A DNA stretch of 17,356 bases from an uncultured Acetobacteraceae bacterium. GTDB lineage: Bacteria > Pseudomonadota > Alphaproteobacteria > Acetobacterales > Acetobacteraceae. The notes below the pieces were generated by a model. The model saw only the letters and a program-made list of their open reading frames with translations, was not told the origin of the DNA and made no database searches. This document shows positions 13,024 to 17,356 of this stretch, piece by piece. The first letter of the stretch is position 1. The number at the start of each line of letters is the position of its first letter. Location of the stretch: positions 1 through 17,356 of the forward strand of contig CALGVL010000225.1 of assembly GCA_937930165.1 (NCBI GenBank), read 5' to 3'. Position numbers and translations under genes: made by a program.

Positions 13024-13875
13024 ATGCGCCTGGAAGGCGAGCGCGAGAGCCGGAACGTCGAGGACCGGCGCGGCAGGGGTGTGCCCATCGGCATTGCGGG
13101 CGGCGGCATCGGCACCGTCGTACTGGTGGTGCTGGCATTGCTGCTCGGCGTCGATCCGCGGGTGATCCTCTCGGGTGGACCGGAGCAGGCGCAGCACCCT
13201 CCCAATGCGCAATACGTGCCCTCCGAGGGGCAGGACCAGCTTCGCAGCTTCGTCGCCCGCGTGCTGGCGAGCACGGAGGATGTCTGGGACGGCATCTTCC
13301 AGGCGAATGGCCGGCGTTACGACCAGCCGAAGCTGGTGCTGTTCAGCGGCGCCGTGCAGTCGGCTTGTGGCACCGCCACCGCCGCGGTCGGGCCCTTCTA
13401 CTGCCCCGGCGACCGGCAGGTCTATCTGGATCTGAGCTTCTTCCGTGACATGCAGCGCCGGCTCGGCGCCCCGGGCGATTTCGCCGAGGCCTATGTCATC
13501 GCGCATGAGGTCGGGCATCACGTCCAGAACGAGCTCGGGATCATGCAGCGCGTGGATGCCCTGCGCGCCCGCCTGGATCCGGAGCAGCGGAACACGCTCT
13601 CGGTCCGGGTGGAATTGCAGGCGGACTGCTTCGCCGGCGTTTGGGCGAACCGCGCCGAGCGGATGCGCAACATCCTGGAGCAGGGCGACATCGAGGAAGG
13701 GATGAACGCTGCCGCCGCGGTGGGCGACGACCGGTTGCAGCGTCGGGCCCAGGGCTATGTGGTGCCGGAAAGCTTCACCCACGGCAGCTCCGCGCAGCGG
13801 GTGCGGTGGTTCCGGCGCGGGTTGCAGAGTGGCGACATCCGGCAGTGCGACACTTTCGGTGCCGACCGGCTGTAA
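13024..13875 (+). CDS. neutral zinc metallopeptidase (YpfJ-type), membrane-anchored
   Basis: This 283-residue protein belongs to the putative neutral zinc metallopeptidase family. A short basic N-terminus (MRLEGERESRNVEDRRGRG) is followed by one hydrophobic helix at about 23-42, and the catalytic domain is probably periplasmic. The zinc site is H161-E-V-G-H165 (H166 follows) with the third ligand E197 in ELQADCFAGVWAN. Other family blocks are ACGTATAAVGPFYCPGDRQVYLDLSFF, DFAEAYVIAHE, AAAAVGDDRLQRRAQGYVVPESFTHGSS and QRVRWFRRGL. The substrate is unknown. The ATG at 13024 has GCGGAGGA upstream. It is 57 nt beyond the CoA-transferase with a hairpin between, so it may be separate. Its stop precedes the EcfG-type promoter of the next gene by 1 nt. 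Confidence 0.94.
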   Translation: MRLEGERESRNVEDRRGRGVPIGIAGGGIGTVVLVVLALLLGVDPRVILSGGPEQAQHPPNAQYVPSEGQDQLRSFVARVLASTEDVWDGIFQANGRRYDQPKLVLFSGAVQSACGTATAAVGPFYCPGDRQVYLDLSFFRDMQRRLGAPGDFAEAYVIAHEVGHHVQNELGIMQRVDALRARLDPEQRNTLSVRVELQADCFAGVWANRAERMRNILEQGDIEEGMNAAAAVGDDRLQRRAQGYVVPESFTHGSSAQRVRWFRRGLQSGDIRQCDTFGADRL

Positions 13876-13876
13876 C

Positions 13877-13901
13877 GGAACGCCGCGTCTGACTGATCGT
13901 T
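13877..13901 (+). promoter_or_regulatory. EcfG-type general stress response promoter
   Basis: GGAAC (13877-13881), exactly 16 nt, then CGTT (13898-13901). This is a perfect match to the alphaproteobacterial EcfG/SigT consensus GGAAC-N16-17-CGTT. It lies in the 78-bp gap before the PepSY-like gene and points toward it. Transcription would start around 13908, with a leader of about 46 nt before the ATG at 13954. The two downstream genes fit a stress regulon. Confidence 0.78.
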
Positions 13902-13953
13902 AAGGCCCCACCCGCGGCCCGAATGCCGCTGACCGCCTCACGGGAGTAGAATC

Positions 13954-14421
13954 ATGCGCTCGACGATCCTTCGCCTGGCGTTCCTTGGAGCTGCCGTTTC
14001 CCTTCCGGCCGCTGCGCAGGTTTCGCCGGCTGCACCGGACCGGAACCCGCCTGCCGCCGCAACGCAGAACAGCACGCAGCCTGGCGCAGCGGCGCCAGCC
14101 CCGGACACCGGAAGCGGTGCGAATGCGCCAGGCATGACGGCACCGGCGGACCAGTCCGGCGCCACAGCGCCCGGCCGCGGTACGGAGGGCGGCCAGCGTG
14201 CCGTCACGATTGACCAAGGCACTCGCACCGCCAACGCCCCCGCGCCCGGCGCGAACAGCTTTACTGAGGGGCAGGCACGCAGCCGGATCGAGGCCGCGGG
14301 CTTCAGCGACGTCTCGGAGCTGAAGCAGGACGACCAGGGCATCTGGCGTGGCCGGGCGATGCATAACGGCCAGCAGGTCGGAGTGGCGCTGGACTACCAG
14401 GGCAATGTCTCGACCCAGTGA
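13954..14421 (+). CDS. secreted PepSY-like domain protein with a low-complexity linker
   Basis: This 155-residue protein has a clear Sec signal (MRSTILRLAFLGAAVSLPAAAQ, likely cut after AAA), so it is periplasmic. Residues 22-100 are a Pro/Ala/Gly/Thr-rich linker with almost no predicted structure. The last 50 residues (SFTEGQARSRIEAAGFSDVS, ELKQDDQGIWRG, GQQVGVALDYQGNVS) form a small alpha-beta unit. They resemble PepSY/YpeB-type domains, where 'eaqAraRIEaaGyt.V..L..D..GiWrg.A...G..v.V.lD..GnV' is the usual pattern. Such domains may inhibit peptidases; a zinc metallopeptidase gene lies immediately upstream, but a link is speculative. CGGGAG precedes the ATG. It is the first gene after the EcfG motif and 33 nt before the YflT-type stress gene. 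Confidence 0.83.
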   Translation: MRSTILRLAFLGAAVSLPAAAQVSPAAPDRNPPAAATQNSTQPGAAAPAPDTGSGANAPGMTAPADQSGATAPGRGTEGGQRAVTIDQGTRTANAPAPGANSFTEGQARSRIEAAGFSDVSELKQDDQGIWRGRAMHNGQQVGVALDYQGNVSTQ

Positions 14422-14454
14422 TGCCGCCAGCCCCCAGGCAAACGGAGATCCCTC

Positions 14455-15324
14455 ATGGCAACCCGCACTACCGCTCGCTTGTTTGACAGCTATACCGACG
14501 CCTCCGCCGCCGTGCGCGACCTCGAGGCCGCCGGTTTCTCATCGGATAACGTAAGCTTGGTCGCCAATCGCCCAGCCGACACGGAGGGCGACCGCACCGG
14601 CGAGACCGCCACGGGCAGCGGCACCGGCACGGGCGCGACCATCGGCACGTTGCTCGGCGGCGGCGCCGGCCTGCTGGCTGGCATCGGCGCGCTGGCCATC
14701 CCGGGATTTGGCCCGGTGGTGGCGGCTGGCTGGTTGGTCGCTGCGCTGACCGGCGCCGGTGTCGGCGCTGCGGCCGGCAGCATCCTGGGCGCGCTGACCG
14801 GGGCCGGCATCAGCGAGGAGCATGCCCATGTCTATGCCGAGGGCTTGCGCCGTGGCGGACATCTGGTGACCGTGCGTGCCGATGAGAGCCGCATCGCCGA
14901 AGCGGAGTCCATCATGGCACGCCACAACGCGGTGGACACCGAGGAGCGTGCGAGGAGCTATCGCTCCGGTGGCTGGACGCGCTACGAGGAGGCGGCCGAG
15001 CCCTCCAGCGGCCTGGGCACCGCCGCCGGGGTCGGCACCACCACGGCTGCCCACCAGATGGCGACACGGACGCAACCCTATCCGGCTACCGACGCGGCCC
15101 TGGGAAGCCAGTCGGACGACACGCGGGGCAACCCGCCCGGCACCATGGCCTCCCGCGCCGTTGACGACGTCGCAGGCACCAACATCAGCGGCGCGCATCC
15201 GGAGAATGCGGACGGCACTCCACGCAATCCGCCTGGTACCGCAGCGGGGCGCGCCGCCGACCGGAATCTCGGCACCAATAAGAATTCGGGCACGACCAGC
15301 CCGCGACGTGGTCCGAGCCGGTAA
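14455..15324 (+). CDS. general stress protein with YflT-like domain, glycine-zipper core and repeated C-terminal tail
   Basis: The 289 residues start with ARLFDSYTDASAAVRDLEAAGFSSDNVSLV, the opening of the YflT/GSP17M-like fold. An Asp/Thr/Gly linker follows, then a hydrophobic glycine zipper at about residues 60-122 (TIGTLLGGGAGLLAGIGALA and GAGVGAAAGSILGALTGAG). GISEEHAHVYAEGLRRGGHLVTVRADE closes the fold. The tail carries two copies, 32 residues apart, of NPPGT-x2-x-RA-x-D-x3-GTN (from N226 and N258), and ends in a basic RRGPSR. The protein is probably cytosolic or membrane-associated; its molecular role is unknown. GGAGAT lies upstream of the ATG. It is second in the operon behind the EcfG motif, matching a role in general stress. 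A 12-bp hairpin ends the unit. Confidence 0.87.
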   Translation: MATRTTARLFDSYTDASAAVRDLEAAGFSSDNVSLVANRPADTEGDRTGETATGSGTGTGATIGTLLGGGAGLLAGIGALAIPGFGPVVAAGWLVAALTGAGVGAAAGSILGALTGAGISEEHAHVYAEGLRRGGHLVTVRADESRIAEAESIMARHNAVDTEERARSYRSGGWTRYEEAAEPSSGLGTAAGVGTTTAAHQMATRTQPYPATDAALGSQSDDTRGNPPGTMASRAVDDVAGTNISGAHPENADGTPRNPPGTAAGRAADRNLGTNKNSGTTSPRRGPSR

Positions 15325-15332
15325 GGGCATCA

Positions 15333-15360
15333 GCAGCCGGCGGATCAGTCCGCCGGCTGC
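15333..15360 (+). terminator. perfect 12-bp hairpin after the stress operon
   Basis: GCAGCCGGCGGA (15333-15344) pairs perfectly with TCCGCCGGCTGC (15349-15360) around a TCAG tetraloop, 8 nt after the stress gene stop. A short TTTT lies 13 nt beyond. It probably ends the stress operon; as a symmetrical stem it could also serve the convergent lyase transcript. The rest of the gap to 15466 holds no gene that I can support. Confidence 0.7.
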
Positions 15361-15466
15361 ATCGCCTGGAGCTTTTGCCGCGCGTTGCTGAACCGTGGCG
15401 GATGCTCCAGGCCATCGTTTCGGGGCAGATTTGCGTTCCGGAGCGACGCCTGCTTCCCGAACTGAC

Positions 15467-16330
15467 CTAGCCGGCGCGCGCCAGCAGCTTGCGGGCGCGG
15501 GCGACCACCGGTTCGTCGATCATCTGGCCCTCGAAGCTGATGGCGCCGACGCCGCGGGCCAGCGCCTCCTCGAAGGCGGCGACCATGCGGCGGGCCCGCT
15601 CCACCTCCTCCGGCCGGGCGCCGTACTCCTCGTTGATGATGGGCACCTGGGAGGGGTGGATGCAGCTTGCGCAGGCGAAGCCCAGGGCGCGGGAGCGGCG
15701 CAGCATGGCGCGGTAGCCCTCCGGGTCCGAAAGGCCCGCCACCGTGCCGATGAAGCCGAGCGGCAGGATGCCCGCTGCCCGCGCCGCCATGACGCAGAGC
15801 ATCTTCGGGACATAGAGCGCATCCGGCGTCGGCTCCATGCCGAGATCGGTGGCGAGGTCCTCGCCGCCTGCGCCGAGCGCGACCAGCCGCGGATCGGCCC
15901 GCGCGATAGCCTCCATCTGCGAGAGCGCGGCGGCGGTTTCCACCAGGCCGATGAGCCGCGTGCGGCCTTGCGGGATGCCACAGGCGGCCTCGGTTTCGCC
16001 GACATGCTCGGCCAGCAGGCGCACATGGTCCGGGCCGGTCAGCTTGGTCAGCACCAGGGCATCGGCTCCGGCGGCGATGGCGGCCTCGATATCCGGTACC
16101 GCAAGGCGGAGCGGCCGGTTGACGCGGACGCAGACATCCGCGCCGCCCTGCCGCACCTGCGGCACCGCCTTTGCCAGCGCGGCGCGTGCCGCCGCCTTCT
16201 CGCCGGGTGCGACCGCATCCTCCAGGTCGAGGATGATCGCATCGGCGCCGCGGGTATGCGCCTTGGCGATGAATTTCTCCTGCGTCGCCGGAACATAAAG
16301 CAGGGAGCGCCAATTCGGCAGGTCGTGCAT
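15467..16330 (-). CDS. HpcH/HpaI (CitE-like) acyl-CoA lyase
   Basis: This 287-residue TIM-barrel enzyme is of the CitE/Mcl branch. Relatives cleave or form citryl-, malyl- or citramalyl-CoA with Mg2+. The motifs are RSLLYVPA at the start, the acidic strand L-D35-L-E37-D38-AVAP, R69 in VRVNRP, the metal ligands E131 in LIGLVETA and D158 in LGAGGEDLATDLG, and SCIHPSQVPIINEEYG near the end. ATG 16330 is 2 nt after the stop of the deacetylase-like gene, so the two form one operon. Frames overlapping upstream are shadow sequence. The exact substrate is open; the family III CoA-transferase 2.5 kb away could supply a CoA ester. All catalytic residues seem to be present. Confidence 0.93.
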   Translation of the reverse strand: MHDLPNWRSLLYVPATQEKFIAKAHTRGADAIILDLEDAVAPGEKAAARAALAKAVPQVRQGGADVCVRVNRPLRLAVPDIEAAIAAGADALVLTKLTGPDHVRLLAEHVGETEAACGIPQGRTRLIGLVETAAALSQMEAIARADPRLVALGAGGEDLATDLGMEPTPDALYVPKMLCVMAARAAGILPLGFIGTVAGLSDPEGYRAMLRRSRALGFACASCIHPSQVPIINEEYGARPEEVERARRMVAAFEEALARGVGAISFEGQMIDEPVVARARKLLARAG

Positions 16331-16332
16331 GG

Positions 16333-17241
16333 TCAGTCCTTCAGCATCTCGGAGCCGGGAATCACGCCCTTCGGCAGCGACGAGACATAACGTGCCAATT
16401 CGCCCGGCCGCGTCACCCAGAGCCTTTCGCGATGCGAGAGGATGTGCCGCAGCGCATCGCGCAGGGGCCGCAGCCGGAAGGGCTGGCCGGTGATGAAGGG
16501 GTGGAGCACCACACTCATCACCAGCGGGCGGCGCTTCGACTGCTCCAGCATCTCGTCGAACTGGTCCACGATCATCTGCGCGAATTCCCGGCCGGAATGC
16601 TGGCGGAAGACCAGGGCCGGGCTGTCGTTCAGCTCGATTGAATAAGGCACGGAGAGGATCGGGCCGGCGCGGGTCCGCATCCAGAAGGGCTGGTCGTCCG
16701 CTGGCCAATCCATGACATAGGAGAAGCCTTCCTCCTTCAGCAGGTCCAGCGTGACGACGCTCTGCGCGATATAGGGGCCGAGCCAGCCCCGCGGCGCCGT
16801 GCCGCTGTGGCGGATGATGCCCTCGCGGCTCTCGGCTATGAGGCGGCGTTCGTCCTCCTCCCACATGCCGTCCTGGCGTTCGGCATTGGTGCGGCCATGG
16901 CCGATGAACTCGTCGCCGCGCGCCCTCAGCGCGGGCGCGATCTCCGGGCAGTGGTCCAGCGCGGCGGTGTTGACGTTATGGGCGCAGGGCAGCGCCAATT
17001 CGTCCAGCATCTCCAGCAGGTTCCACAGGCCGACGCGATTGCCGTAGTCCCGCCAGGCATAGTTGCGCTGGTTCTGCGCCGCGCCGGGCTGCGCGCTGTC
17101 GCTGCCAAGGCCGGCGCGATAGGCGAAATGCTCGATGTTGTTGCAGACCAGCAGGGCGAGCCGCGCCCCGTTGGGCCATTCGTAGGTCGGGCGGTCCTTG
17201 ATCACGCTATGGGCGTAGCGCCCATGGCCGGGCAGGCGCAT
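16333..17241 (-). CDS. polysaccharide deacetylase / PuuE allantoinase-like protein
   Basis: This 302-residue protein has the NodB-like barrel of carbohydrate esterase family 4, in the branch close to the cofactor-independent allantoinase PuuE. Signs are RPTYEWPNGARLALLVCNNIEHF, YGNRVGLWNLLEMLDEL, the HNVNTAALDHCPEIAPALRARGDEFIGHG block, GWLGPYIAQSVVTLDLLKEEGFSY and MSVVLHPFITGQPFRL. The first CE4 motif, normally with metal-binding Asp residues, reads CNNIEHF, so a classical D-H-H metal site looks incomplete. That favours an amidohydrolase-like role on a small cyclic amide over a polysaccharide, but this is inference. GGAGGAT precedes the ATG at 17241. The CitE-like lyase follows after 2 nt. 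It has no signal peptide, which also argues against a cell-wall substrate. Confidence 0.9.
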   Translation of the reverse strand: MRLPGHGRYAHSVIKDRPTYEWPNGARLALLVCNNIEHFAYRAGLGSDSAQPGAAQNQRNYAWRDYGNRVGLWNLLEMLDELALPCAHNVNTAALDHCPEIAPALRARGDEFIGHGRTNAERQDGMWEEDERRLIAESREGIIRHSGTAPRGWLGPYIAQSVVTLDLLKEEGFSYVMDWPADDQPFWMRTRAGPILSVPYSIELNDSPALVFRQHSGREFAQMIVDQFDEMLEQSKRRPLVMSVVLHPFITGQPFRLRPLRDALRHILSHRERLWVTRPGELARYVSSLPKGVIPGSEMLKD

Positions 17242-17356
17242 GTCGGATCCTCCGCGGTGCCGTCCGGGGCAGGAGCCTTGCCCGGATCGGCTGGCTGGGC
17301 AATGGAGATGCGCAGGCGCCGGCCATCAGTGCCTGCCTCCTGTGGCAATCGGTCCG
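17242..17356. other. window-edge stretch upstream of the deacetylase-like gene, unresolved
   Basis: These 115 bases hold the ribosome site of the deacetylase-like gene. A minus-strand frame is open from the window edge to a TGA at 17202-17204, overlapping that gene by about 40 nt, and could be the tail of an upstream gene. Two of the minus frames look equally plausible by third-base composition, so I cannot decide from this fragment. Confidence 0.3.

Noticed and set aside
11638..13782. Very long minus-strand open frame (714 codons) opposite the CoA-transferase and metallopeptidase genes
   Set aside because: It is antisense to two genes with clear catalytic motifs. The translation is His/Gly/Arg/Ala-rich with no domain, which is the usual shadow pattern in GC-rich DNA.
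17202..17356. C-terminal end of an upstream minus-strand gene
   Set aside because: The frame is open from the edge, but two frames are equally plausible and no motif is visible. Left as unresolved and not called a gene.
1..17356. tRNA or rRNA genes, CRISPR arrays, insertion sequences, phage attachment sites
   Set aside because: I saw no cloverleaf-like sequence, regular spacer-repeat array, transposase or integrase, or flanking direct repeats in any gap between genes.

Overview
This GC-rich window looks like an ordinary chromosomal segment of an alphaproteobacterium. The best guess is an Acetobacteraceae/Roseomonas-like organism. The reasons are the FliX-FlgI flagellar pair, a DksA that lacks most of its zinc ligands, a Bug-type solute-binding protein beside a CaiB-type CoA-transferase, an EcfG-type promoter motif, and heavy use of G/C at third codon positions. 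No IS element, phage gene, CRISPR array, tRNA or rRNA was seen. The lineage is inferred from gene content only.

Layout: (1) 1-2.2 kb: the C-terminal part of trehalose-6-phosphate synthase (OtsA), a convergent glutathione S-transferase-like gene, and a CBS-CBS-BON protein preceded by a clear FNR/FixK-type palindrome. (2) 2.2-3.8 kb: a tight dsbB-coq7-NTF2-like run, in which disulfide and quinone chemistry are translationally coupled. (3) 3.8-5.6 kb, minus strand: a carboxylesterase/phospholipase, an HNH endonuclease and a small coiled-coil protein. The esterase-HNH gap holds two interleaved perfect inverted repeats that could form a pseudoknot. (4) 5.6-7.5 kb, plus strand: glutamyl-Q tRNA(Asp) synthetase and a DMT (EamA) transporter.

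(5) 7.5-10.4 kb: a flagellar locus. flgI, a rod-binding flgJ-like gene and a flgN-like gene form a minus-strand operon with overlapping stop and start codons. fliX and then dksA run divergently. The flgI-fliX intergenic region carries a near-consensus sigma-54 promoter pointing at flgI, and two dyads (CGGCA/CGGCG-N5-TGCCG) spaced 21 bp apart that resemble FlbD-type enhancer sites. A second sigma-54-like motif and a strong hairpin lie ahead of dksA.

(6) 10.7-13.0 kb: a Bug/TctC solute-binding protein overlapping a family III CoA-transferase by ATGA. (7) 13.0-13.9 kb: a membrane-anchored neutral zinc metallopeptidase. (8) 13.9-15.36 kb: a probable general-stress operon, with a perfect EcfG motif (GGAAC-N16-CGTT), a secreted PepSY-like protein, a YflT-type glycine-zipper stress protein with a repeated C-terminal tail, and a perfect 12-bp hairpin at the end. 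(9) 15.4-17.2 kb, minus strand: a polysaccharide-deacetylase/PuuE-like gene followed 2 nt later by a CitE/HpcH-type lyase.

I found no clearly new multigene system. The items most worth checking are the regulatory architecture of the flgI-fliX-dksA region, the stress operon with its promoter and repeat tail, the interleaved repeats upstream of the HNH gene, and the split set of CoA-transferase, lyase, binding protein and deacetylase.
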